A stretch of 64,000 nucleotides of DNA, from assembly GCA_963763215.1 (NCBI GenBank), contig CAVXNX010000009.1, positions 62,001-126,000 of the forward strand. The letters run 5' to 3'. The notes under the pieces were generated by a model. That model did not search any database and was not told the origin of the DNA. It saw only the letters and a program-made list of their open reading frames with translations. Made by a program: the position numbers and the translations under genes. The stretch comes from DASQZK01 sp963763215 (lineage in GTDB: Bacteria; Bacteroidota; Bacteroidia; Bacteroidales; GCA-2748055). Numbering within the stretch: the first letter of the stretch is position 1; every line of letters begins with the position of its first letter. Positions 56,423-64,000 of the stretch are shown piece by piece.

Positions 56423-57319
56423 TTAAAGAAAGAACAATATCACCCCGCAAACGCTGATCACGGCTCCGATCATCTCCTTAACTGTTATCTTATGCCGAAA
56501 GAGGATGATGGAAGGGGGGATGATGAGCACCGGGACGATCGCCATGATGGTAGAGGCAATCCCCGTCTTGGTGTAGCTGATGGCCACGAGGGAAAAGGAA
56601 ACCCCGAGGAAAGGTCCGAAGAATGAACCCGTTGTGATGGCGGCAAGTCCTTTTTTGTTTTTCATGGCCATCCATACGGTTGACCATCTCCCGCTAAGGG
56701 TAACAATCAGCGCAAAACCGGCTATTCCTGTCAGGATCCGGATCTGTGTCGCGGCGAAGGGATCATAGGTGCCCATGCCATATTTGCTGAAAACAATGCC
56801 AAGTCCCTGGCCCAATGCCCCGAGAAAAGCAAATAACACCCCTTTGACGGGTTTGTTGAATGACAGTTTCTCCGTCCCGTTTTTCCGGCCGAAAACGGTG
56901 AGGCCGATGCCGAAAACGGTGAGGGCCATTCCGGCAAGGCTCATCAGACTCAGCGTTTCTCCGAGAATCAGGAACCCGAAAACCGCTGCGATCGTGGGAG
57001 CGAGCGTCATGATCAGCATGGCAAACCAGGATCCGACGATGGTGTAGGATTTAAAGAGAAAAAGATCGCCGAGCACAAAGCCGATAAGCCCGGAAACACT
57101 TAACCACACCCAGTTGTGGGCACTGGCATCGGCAGGAAGAGGGTTGCCGCGCCGGAACCAGGTGAGAACACATAAAAATCCAAAGGCGAAAACCAGCCGG
57201 ATAAAATTCACCGGAAGCGATCCGACACGTACGGATGCCGATTCAAAGGCAAGGGCGGTAATGGTCCAGAAGACAGCTACCAGCAAGGCGGAGAATTCTC
57301 CGAGATGAGATGCGATCAT
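56423..57319 (-). CDS. EamA-family DMT transporter
   Basis: The 298-residue product has ten membrane helices in two EamA halves: ALLVAVFWTITALAFESASV and GLIGFVLGDLFLFKSY in the first, GVLFAFLGALGQGLGIVFSK and TTGSFFGPFLGVSFSLVAIS in the second. Members export amino acids, nucleobases or other metabolites. No substrate can be named. Full length, single gene after the repeat array. Confidence 0.9.
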   Translation of the reverse strand: MIASHLGEFSALLVAVFWTITALAFESASVRVGSLPVNFIRLVFAFGFLCVLTWFRRGNPLPADASAHNWVWLSVSGLIGFVLGDLFLFKSYTIVGSWFAMLIMTLAPTIAAVFGFLILGETLSLMSLAGMALTVFGIGLTVFGRKNGTEKLSFNKPVKGVLFAFLGALGQGLGIVFSKYGMGTYDPFAATQIRILTGIAGFALIVTLSGRWSTVWMAMKNKKGLAAITTGSFFGPFLGVSFSLVAISYTKTGIASTIMAIVPVLIIPPSIILFRHKITVKEMIGAVISVCGVILFFL

Positions 57320-57471
57320 TCAACAGGTTTTAAAGCCGCAAAGATAATGAACCCTCACTCTGAAGAACACCAGTATACCAGAATTTTCAAATGATGACCG
57401 GTTTTTCTCCCGGTCAACCTTCTGAATGATCTCCGGACACGTTTTTTTGTTATTCAATACAGATAAAATCG

Positions 57472-57479
57472 TAATTTTG
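57472..57479 (+). promoter_or_regulatory. Bacteroidota promoter before cinA
   Basis: TAATTTTG matches TAnnTTTG exactly, with TTTG at 57446-57449 as the -33 element (22-base spacer) and the ATG at 57497. Confidence 0.6.
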
Positions 57480-57496
57480 ATCCTTTAATTTCAATT

Positions 57497-58750
57497 ATGA
57501 CAGCAGCCATCATCACCATAGGAGACGAGATCCTGATCGGGCAGATCGTGGATACCAATTCCGCATGGATCGCAGAGAGTCTTAATCTGATCGGCATCCA
57601 TGTCCTTGAAATCCGCAGCGTGGCCGATCAGCATGAACATATTTCTTCGGCCCTCGCTGATTATGAAGGCCGGGTTGACCTGGTGGTCGTGACCGGCGGC
57701 CTGGGGCCGACACGTGACGATATTACGCGGCAGACGCTGGCTGAATACTTCGGTGGCAATCTGACCGAGAATTCAGAAGTCCTTCAGCATATCAAAGAGC
57801 TTTTCCACCTTCGGGGGTATACGCTATCGGACCTGAATCGCCGGCAGGCAGTAGTGCCCGACAATTGCCAGATCCTCGAAAATGCTGAAGGAACGGCTCC
57901 GGGAATGTGGTTCGAACAGGGAGGGACCATCTTTGTATCGATGCCGGGCGTCCCTTTCGAGATGAAAAGCATTGTCAGCAGGCAATTGATTCCGCGCCTT
58001 GCCCGGATGATGAACGGAAGTCTCATTGTTCACCGGACAATCATGACCCAGGGTATTCCCGAATCCTACCTTGCTTCAACCATTTCCGACTGGGAACTTG
58101 CCCTGCCGGGCAATGTGAAACTGGCTTATCTTCCACATCCGGGACTTGTCCGGCTCCGCTTGACTGCCCTTGGGGAAAATCGCGGGGATCTTAATGCATT
58201 ACTCCAGGCTGAAATAGATAAGTTACTGAAAATCATACCTGAAGATATATTTGCACTTGAGGATACCACCCTCGAAAAAGTTGTCGGAGATCTTCTGAAG
58301 GAGAATTCCCTCAGTGTTTCCACAGCCGAGAGTTGCACCGGGGGACGAATTGCGGCATTGATCACTTCGGTGCCCGGAAGTTCCGGCTATTACAAGGGTT
58401 CTGTGGTGGCTTATGCCAACGAGATCAAAATGTCCGAACTGGGAGTTGACGAGGAAACATTGAAAAACAACGGTGCCGTGAGCCGTGAAGTGGTCGAACA
58501 GATGGCCGGAGGAATCCGGAAACGGTTCCATACCGATTATGCAATAGCGACAAGTGGCATTGCCGGGCCTTCGGGAGGATCTGCTGAAAAACCGGTCGGA
58601 ACCGTTTGGATCTGTGTCAGCAATGCCGAAAAATCCTATTCAAAGCGCTTTTTCTTCGGTGACAACCGGCAGAGAATAATCGAACGAAGCAGTATTACGG
58701 CACTTAATATCCTGAGAAAGATGATTTTAGGATATGAACTCAACGGATAA
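57497..58750 (+). CDS. cinA: CinA-family nicotinamide-nucleotide amidohydrolase
   Basis: The 417-residue product has the MoCF-biosynthesis-like N-terminal domain (IGDEILIGQIVDTNSAWIAE, VVTGGLGPTRDDITRQ) and the C-terminal CinA amidase domain (SVSTAESCTGGRIAALITS, YAIATSGIAGPSGGSAEKPV). It recycles NMN to NaMN in NAD salvage and is linked to competence in some bacteria. Complete and in frame. Confidence 0.95.
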   Translation: MTAAIITIGDEILIGQIVDTNSAWIAESLNLIGIHVLEIRSVADQHEHISSALADYEGRVDLVVVTGGLGPTRDDITRQTLAEYFGGNLTENSEVLQHIKELFHLRGYTLSDLNRRQAVVPDNCQILENAEGTAPGMWFEQGGTIFVSMPGVPFEMKSIVSRQLIPRLARMMNGSLIVHRTIMTQGIPESYLASTISDWELALPGNVKLAYLPHPGLVRLRLTALGENRGDLNALLQAEIDKLLKIIPEDIFALEDTTLEKVVGDLLKENSLSVSTAESCTGGRIAALITSVPGSSGYYKGSVVAYANEIKMSELGVDEETLKNNGAVSREVVEQMAGGIRKRFHTDYAIATSGIAGPSGGSAEKPVGTVWICVSNAEKSYSKRFFFGDNRQRIIERSSITALNILRKMILGYELNG

Positions 58751-58847
58751 GGATTTATGGGAAAAAAATCCGGCAATCATTTGATTATTTGAAAGAAAAT
58801 GTCGTAATTTGCGTTCTGTTTGAAAAAACCCAAGAAAATCTATAGAA

Positions 58848-59090
58848 ATGTCACGAGTTTGCCAGATAACGGGAAAGAAAATGATGGTGGGAAACAATGT
58901 TTCGCACTCCAAAAAAAGAACAAAACGGAAATTTTACCCGAATTTGTTCAACAAGAAATTCTATCTTCCGGAAGAGGACAGGTGGATCAGTCTAAAAGTA
59001 TCGGCCCAGGGGATCCGGACCATAAGCAAGAAAGGGCTGAACAACGCACTGAAGGACGCCAGGGAAAAGGGTTTCATCACGAGTTATTAA
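58848..59090 (+). CDS. rpmB: 50S ribosomal protein L28
   Basis: The 80-residue product MSRVCQITGKKMMVGNNVSH with SKKRTKRKFYPNLFNKKFYL is L28. It starts a ribosomal operon, with rpmG 19 bases after its stop. Complete. Confidence 0.97.
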   Translation: MSRVCQITGKKMMVGNNVSHSKKRTKRKFYPNLFNKKFYLPEEDRWISLKVSAQGIRTISKKGLNNALKDAREKGFITSY

Positions 59091-59109
59091 TTCTTAAAAG
59101 CACCAGGAA

Positions 59110-59298
59110 ATGGCTAAGAAAGGTAAAGGAAACAGAGTACAGGTTATTCTTGAATGCACGGAGCATAAAGAAAGTGGCATGCCCGGAACTTCCCGCTATA
59201 TCACCACCAAAAACAGGAAGAACACGCCCGACAGGCTTGAGCTGAAAAAGTACAACCCTGTGTTGAGGAAAGTGACTGTTCATAAAGAAATCAAATAA
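59110..59298 (+). CDS. rpmG: 50S ribosomal protein L33
   Basis: The 62-residue product MAKKGKGNRVQVILECTEHK, TSRYITTKNRKNTPDRLELK is L33. Only one Cys remains of the zinc-type pairs (ECTEH), so it is the zinc-free form. The DUF4295 gene follows by 11 bases. Confidence 0.96.
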   Translation: MAKKGKGNRVQVILECTEHKESGMPGTSRYITTKNRKNTPDRLELKKYNPVLRKVTVHKEIK

Positions 59299-59309
59299 AC
59301 GATACTGAA

Positions 59310-59462
59310 ATGGCAAAGAAAGTTGTTGCAAGCCTGCGTACAGGAAAAGGAAGAAATTTCGTGAAATGCATTAAAATGGTTAAATCCGAAAAGAACCAAT
59401 CCTATGCATTTGAGGAAGAAATGATCCACATGGACCATATTAAGGATTTCTTCGAAAAATAA
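59310..59462 (+). CDS. DUF4295 small protein, frame broken near 59400
   Basis: MAKKVVASLRTGKGRNFVKC, then SEKNQ, after which an extra T (near 59400) diverts the frame. One base over it reads SYAFEEEMIHMDHIKDFFE and stops by TAA near 59460 if one A is also missing. DUF4295 always follows rpmB-rpmG in Bacteroidota and is thought to be a ribosome-associated peptide of about 50 residues. The two errors are base-call-like, since the gene is highly conserved. Confidence 0.85.
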   Translation: MAKKVVASLRTGKGRNFVKCIKMVKSEKNQSYAFEEEMIHMDHIKDFFEK

Positions 59463-59490
59463 GCGACCCGCTCAAATCGTATTTTGCATG

Positions 59491-59519
59491 AAAGCTTTCT
59501 GAACAGGAAAGCTTTTTTT
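59491..59519 (+). terminator. terminator of the L28-L33-DUF4295 operon
   Basis: AAAGCTTTC and GAAAGCTTT form a perfect 9-bp stem around a 7-base loop (tgaacag), with seven T residues in all at the 3' end. Its position supports a DUF4295 stop near 59460. Confidence 0.85.
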
Positions 59520-59543
59520 ATATGGATCTAAAAATTACACCAC

Positions 59544-60488
59544 ATGGGAATCTTCAACAGACAGAAGAAGCAAGACCTCGAACAGGGACTGAAGAAGACC
59601 AAGGAAAGTGTGTTTATGAAGCTTTCCCGGGCCGTCGTCGGAAAATCGAAGGTGGATGATGAGGTTCTCGATAACCTGGAGGAAGTGCTGATCAGCTCAG
59701 ATGTCGGGGTCGACACCACCATCCGGATCATCGGACGCATCGAGGAACGGGTTGCCAGGGACAGGTACATGAATGTTGGGGAACTGAATGTGATCCTGAA
59801 GGAGGAGATCGAAGCGCTGCTCGAGCAAAACAATACCGGCGTCATCAGGGGATTTGATGAAGAACTCCCGGCCAGGCCTTATGTGATCATGGTTGTGGGC
59901 GTGAACGGCGTGGGAAAGACAACGACCATCGGCAAGCTGGCCTACCATTTTCAGAAAGCCGGTAAGAGCGTGATCCTGGGCGCGGCCGACACCTTCCGTG
60001 CTGCCGCCGTGGAACAGATTTCCATTTGGGCAGACCGGGTAGGGGTTGAACTCGTCAAGCAGAAAATGGGATCCGATCCGGCTTCGGTGGCTTACGATAC
60101 CCTGGCTTCGGCGAAAGCAAAAAACGCGGATGTCGTCATCATCGATACGGCCGGCCGCCTGCACAACAAGGTCAACCTGATGAACGAACTGGGCAAGATC
60201 AAGTCGGTGATGAAAAAAATTCTCCCCGATGCGCCCCACGAAATCCTGCTCGTCCTTGACGGATCGACGGGACAAAACGCCTTTGAACAAGCCAGACAGT
60301 TTACAGCCGTAACGGAAGTCAATGCCCTGGCCCTGACCAAGCTCGACGGGACAGCCAAAGGCGGCGTCGTTATCGGGATCTCCGACCAGTTTAAAATACC
60401 GGTCAAATACATCGGCCTGGGTGAGAAGATGGAGGACCTCCAGGTCTTTGATAAACATGAATTTGTGGATTCCCTCTTTAATGCCTGA
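59544..60488 (+). CDS. ftsY: signal recognition particle receptor FtsY
   Basis: The 314-residue product has the four-helix N domain, then the SRP GTPase: VMVVGVNGVGKTTTIGKLAY near 120, ILGAADTFRAAAVEQISIW, VIIDTAGRLHNKVNLMNEL and LTKLDGTAKGGVVIGIS. It docks SRP-ribosome complexes to the translocon at the inner membrane. It lacks a long acidic A domain, as usual in Bacteroidota. Complete. Confidence 0.96.
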   Translation: MGIFNRQKKQDLEQGLKKTKESVFMKLSRAVVGKSKVDDEVLDNLEEVLISSDVGVDTTIRIIGRIEERVARDRYMNVGELNVILKEEIEALLEQNNTGVIRGFDEELPARPYVIMVVGVNGVGKTTTIGKLAYHFQKAGKSVILGAADTFRAAAVEQISIWADRVGVELVKQKMGSDPASVAYDTLASAKAKNADVVIIDTAGRLHNKVNLMNELGKIKSVMKKILPDAPHEILLVLDGSTGQNAFEQARQFTAVTEVNALALTKLDGTAKGGVVIGISDQFKIPVKYIGLGEKMEDLQVFDKHEFVDSLFNA

Positions 60489-60526
60489 TGCCTTCCGTCT
60501 TCAGAACCATCTAAGCCGTTTTTGAA

Positions 60527-61827
60527 ATGAAAGTGAACGTGGTGACCCTGGGATGTGCCAAAAACCTGGTGGATTCGGAAAAACTTCTTCGTCAGCTGCA
60601 GGAAAACGGGCATACTGTCCTTTATGACCGCAATGAAACGGCCGATGCCGTGATCATCAATACCTGCGGCTTTATTCTCGATGCCAAAACGGAATCCGTT
60701 AATACCATCCTGTCGTGGGTTGAAGCCAGGAAGAAAGGGCAGATCTCAAAACTTGTCGTAATGGGCTGCCTGTCACAACGTTACAGGCAATCTCTGCAAA
60801 AGGAGATCCCGGAGGTTGACGGTTTTTTTGGCGTCAACGACCATGAGTCCATTCTCGAAGTTCTCGGCAGCCATTACTACGCCGGGCTGTTGCATGAACG
60901 ACTGCTCACCACGCCTTCACATTATGCCTACCTGAAAATTTCGGAAGGCTGCAACCGTCACTGTGCCTTCTGTGCCATTCCCGCGATCCGCGGCCGGCAG
61001 AAATCCGTTCCGGTTGAAGATCTCCTGGTTGGAAGCCCGGATTCTCGCCCAGGCCGGCGTGAAGGAACTCCTTCTTATCGCCCAGGATCTGACGTCTTAC
61101 GGTACGGACCTGGACGGGAAAAAACACCTGCCCGAACTGCTCGAGCAACTGGTAAGCATCAACGGCCCGGAATGGATCCGTCTTCATTACACCTATCCGC
61201 TCGGCTTCCCGTCGACTGAAATGATCAGGCTGATGAAAGCACATCCGAAGATCTGCCGGTATCTCGACATCCCTGTCCAGCATGTGAACGACAACATCCT
61301 GAAAGCCATGAACCGGGGCCACGGGCGAACGCAGATCGAGAAAATCATTGAGGCATTCCGGAATGAACTCCCGGACATTACGGTTCGGTCCACCGTCATT
61401 ACGGGATTTCCCGGTGAAGGGAAGAAGGAATTCGAAGAGCTGAAATCGTTCATCCGGTCTGTCCGGTTTGACCGGCTCGGGGTTTTTACCTATTCTCATG
61501 AGGAAAATACCCCCGCAGCCAAACGCTTTCGCGATGTAATTTCCGACAAAACCAAGAAGCATCGCCTGGAAGAACTCATGGGCATCCAGCAGGAAATTTC
61601 CCTCGAGTTAAATGCGAAAAAGATCGGGACAAACGCTCAAGGTGCTCATCGACCGGAAGGAAGGTGAATATTTCATCGGCCGTACGGAAGGCGATTCGCC
61701 TGAGGTGGACAACGAAGTGCTGATACCGGCGGGCGGCGCCATGGATCTGCATCCCGGGCAATTTTACGAAGTACTCATCCGTGAAGCCGGTGAATTCGAC
61801 CTTGTGGGGACGGTGCAGAATTCATAA
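60527..61827 (+). CDS. rimO: ribosomal protein S12 methylthiotransferase, two frame breaks
   Basis: The N-terminal MTTase domain (VNVVTLGCAKNLVDSEKLLR, IINTCGFILDAK, VVMGCLSQRY) holds three cluster Cys. The radical SAM motif KISEGCNRHCAFCAIPAIRG follows. Breaks near 61030 (LLVGSPD to EARILAQAGVKELLLIAQDL) and 61625 (ISLELNAKKIGT to QTLKVLIDRKEGEYFIGRTE) are crossed, the last frame giving the TRAM domain to 61827. About 433 residues. It methylthiolates Asp89 of S12. Follows ftsY in one transcript. Confidence 0.92.
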
Positions 61828-61852
61828 CCGGCAAAACCTTTCCATGAGGGCA

Positions 61853-61888
61853 AAAAAAATGCAAAGACCGGTCACAGTCTTTGCATTT
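61853..61888. terminator. bidirectional terminator between rimO and clpC
   Basis: AAATGCAAAGAC pairs exactly with GTCTTTGCATTT around cggtcaca. An A run (caaaaaaaat) on the left gives the T tract for the minus-strand clpC; the right side serves rimO weakly. Confidence 0.8.
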
Positions 61889-61910
61889 CCGGCAGAGTGA
61901 GTTACCCTGT

Positions 61911-64000
61911 CTATACTTCACGCTTGACGTTCTTATTCTTTTCCCCTTTAATGATCCGGATCTGGATGTTTTCACCTTTTTTATCAAGCCCCACAGAAAT
62001 GGTATCTCCCTCACTGACGGAGGCTCTGATGATGGTTTCAGCCATCGGATCTTCAAGGTACTTCTGAATGGCCCGTTTCAGGGGCCGGGCTCCGAACTGA
62101 AGGTCGTATCCTTTCTCGATCACGAAATCCTTGGCTGCGGATGAGATTTTGACGTCGTACCCGAGACCATTGACCCGTTCGTAGAGGCCCTGGAGTTCAA
62201 TCTCGATGATCTTATAGATATCTTCCTTGGTCAGGCTGTTGAACAGAACGACATCATCGATCCGATTCAGGAATTCGGGCGCGAAAGCACGTTTCAGGGC
62301 TTTCTGGATGATGCTCTTGGTATGCTCGTTGGCCAGTTCCTGGCGTGCCTGGGTGTTGAATCCGACTCCCTGGCCAAAGTCCTTGATCTGACGTGAGCCA
62401 ATATTTGAGGTCATGATGACGATGGTGTTCCTGAAGTCAACTCGGCGACCCAGGCTGTCTGTCAGCTGACCTTCATCGAGGACCTGAAGGAGGATATGGA
62501 AGACATCGGGGTGGGCTTTTTCGATTTCATCGAGCAGGACTACGCTATAGGGCCGTCTTCTGACCTTCTCTGTCAGCTGTCCGCCCTCTTCATAGCCGAT
62601 ATATCCCGGAGGCGCCCCGACGAGTCGCGAAACGGAGAATTTCTCCATGTATTCGCTCATGTCGATGCGGATGAGATTATCGACGCTGTCGAACAGGTAC
62701 TGGGCCAGCACTTTGGCCAGCTGGGTTTTCCCCACGCCGGTCGGACCGAGGAAGATGAATGTTCCGATGGGTTTGTTCGGATCTTTGAGGCCGGCACGGT
62801 TACGTTGGATGGACTTCACCACTTTCTGGATCGCCTCGTCCTGTCCGATAACCTTTCCACTGATCTCGTCGGCCATCTTAAGCAGCCGGGTGCCTTCAGC
62901 CTGGGCAATACGCTGAACAGGCACACCGGTCATCATGGCGACAACTTCGGCCACTTTCTCGGCATCAACGGTTTCCCTGTTTTTAGCCAGTTCACGTTCC
63001 CATTTGACTTTTTCCTGTTCCAGGCTCTCGAGCAGTTCCTTTTCCTTGTCGCGGAAGCTGGCGGCGCGTTCGAAATTCTGGTTTTTGACCGCCCGGATTT
63101 TTTCCTTTTTCGTCTCCTCGATTTCAGCTTCAAGTTTGACGATCTTCTCAGGGACCACGATGTTGGAAATATGCACCCGTGGATCCGGCTTCATCGAGCG
63201 CGTCGATGGCCTTGTCGGGAAGCAGGCGGTCGCTGATATACCGTTGCGTCAGTTTGACGCAGGCCATGATGGCGTCGGGGGTATAATAGACGTTATGGTG
63301 TTCTTCGTACCGCTCCTTGATATTATTCAGGATCTCGACGGTTTCCTCCATACTGGTGGGTTCCACCATGACTTTCTGGAATCTTCGTTCCAGCGCTCCG
63401 TCCTTTTCGATATGCTGACGGTATTCATCGAGGGTTGTTGCCCCGATACACTGAATTTCACCCCTGGCAAGAGCCGGTTTCAGCATATTTGCAGCATCGA
63501 GGGAACCGGTCGCACCTCCAGCTCCGACGATCGTATGGATTTCGTCGATGAAGAGGATGACATTGTTGTTTTTGGCCAGTTCATTAAGAATGGCTTTCAT
63601 GCGCTCCTCAAACTGTCCGCGGTATTTGGTCCCGGCCACGATCGAGGCCAGGTCGAGGGTAACCACCCGCTTGTCGAACAGCACCCGGGAAACCTTGCGC
63701 TGAACGATCCGGTTTGCGAGGCCTTCGGCGATGGCTGATTTTCCGACGCCGGGTTCCCCGATAAGGATCGGGTTGTTTTTTTTCCGGCGGCTGAGGATCT
63801 GGGCCAGGCGTTCGATCTCGGTTTCACGGCCGACGATGGGGTCAAGGCGTCCTTCCTCTGCTGCCTTGGTGAGGTCGATACCGAAATTATCCAGCACGGG
63901 GGTATCGGACGTCTTGGAAGATGATGCGCTGCTGCCCGGTTTTCCGGTGCCAAAGGGACCGCGGGCATCATCATCATCGTCACTGGGAAAATCGGCTTTA
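61911..64000 (-). CDS. clpC: ClpC-type ATP-dependent unfoldase, N-terminus beyond the window, frame broken near 63185
   Basis: The C-terminal 700 residues are present. A linker of Asp/Ser (SDDDDDARGPFGTGKPGSSA) leads to the D1 AAA+ domain: ILIGEPGVGKSAIAEGLANR and VILFIDEIHTIVGAGGATG. A break near 63185 joins AIDALDEAGS to the next frame. A UVR-type coil (VKNQNFERAASFRDKEKELL) follows, then D2: FLGPTGVGKTQLAKVLAQ, IRIDMSEYMEKFSVSRLVGA and VVLLDEIEKAHPDVFH. The UVR segment and short D1-D2 linker mark ClpC rather than ClpB. It feeds unfolded proteins to ClpP. The gene continues past 64000. Confidence 0.93.

Noticed and set aside
59697..60458. 253-codon minus-strand frame inside ftsY
   Set aside because: Shadow of ftsY; no family and no promoter.
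61020..61640. Programmed frameshifting in rimO
   Set aside because: Two breaks in one gene, plus similar breaks in unrelated genes, favour sequencing errors. No slippery site with a downstream structure is evident.
62496..63738. Long plus-strand frames inside clpC
   Set aside because: Shadows of the AAA+ gene with Phe/Asp/Ser bias; not protein-like.
61911..64000. ClpB instead of ClpC
   Set aside because: A UVR-type coil and no long ClpB middle domain are seen between D1 and D2.

Overview
The window looks like a chromosome segment of a Bacteroidota bacterium, probably Bacteroidales/Marinilabiliales-like. The signs are the gene order rpmB-rpmG-DUF4295-ftsY-rimO, TAnnTTTG-type -7 promoter boxes before sucD and cinA, many lipoproteins, DUF4142/DUF6340/DUF6320 families, YwqK-type repeats and a PID-CTERM/exosortase pair. 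G+C appears moderate, with clearly AT-richer stretches at about 28.5-34 kb and 43.9-46 kb.

Layout. 0-2.9 kb: stress and envelope genes (DUF4142, UspA, a lipoprotein). 2.9-11.4 kb: an IS5 transposase remnant, then cell-surface polysaccharide genes (WecG/TagA-type and GT4 glycosyltransferases, a Wzx-like flippase) interleaved with a guanylate-kinase-like gene, an outer-membrane barrel and a beta-propeller lipoprotein. 12-19.3 kb: methyltransferase, metallo-beta-lactamase-fold hydrolase, OsmC, YwqK-repeat protein, M3 peptidase. 19.7-21.1 kb: a small PID-CTERM substrate protein next to an exosortase-family membrane protein. 21.4-28.4 kb: M28 peptidase, degenerate CPBP-like protein, a DUF6320/condensation-like acyltransferase pair, an ABM monooxygenase with an iron-type alcohol dehydrogenase. 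28.4-34 kb: AT-rich segment with a secreted lipoprotein, a P2-type cation ATPase, its MarR regulator and a Cys-rich secreted peptide; two copies of one 18-bp palindrome tie the MarR gene to the peptide. 34-39 kb: a four-gene operon for complete trans-4-hydroxy-L-proline to 2-oxoglutarate catabolism, with a divergent AraC regulator, an M1 peptidase and L-serine dehydratase beyond it. 44.3-46.7 kb: a probable toxin-antitoxin-SecB-like-chaperone (TAC) operon beside an Mrr-type nuclease. 47-64 kb: mostly housekeeping (mnmE, sucD, sirtuin, fabG, M48 protease, msrB, tRNA-Gly, cinA, ribosomal genes, ftsY, rimO, clpC), interrupted by fifteen tandem 102-104 bp palindromic repeats.

A perfect 164-bp sequence occurs twice in inverted orientation (33422-33585 and 44006-44169). 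It brackets the hydroxyproline and serine genes and touches both AT-rich segments.

About 27 single-base frame breaks are spread over the window and also hit housekeeping genes (clpC, rimO, DUF4295). In most cases the protein continues exactly in another frame. They look like uncorrected long-read errors rather than real gene decay, so the broken genes are listed over their full inferred extent. The best candidates for new biology are the TAC operon, the exosortase/PID-CTERM pair, the MarR two-operator metal locus and the inverted 164-bp element.
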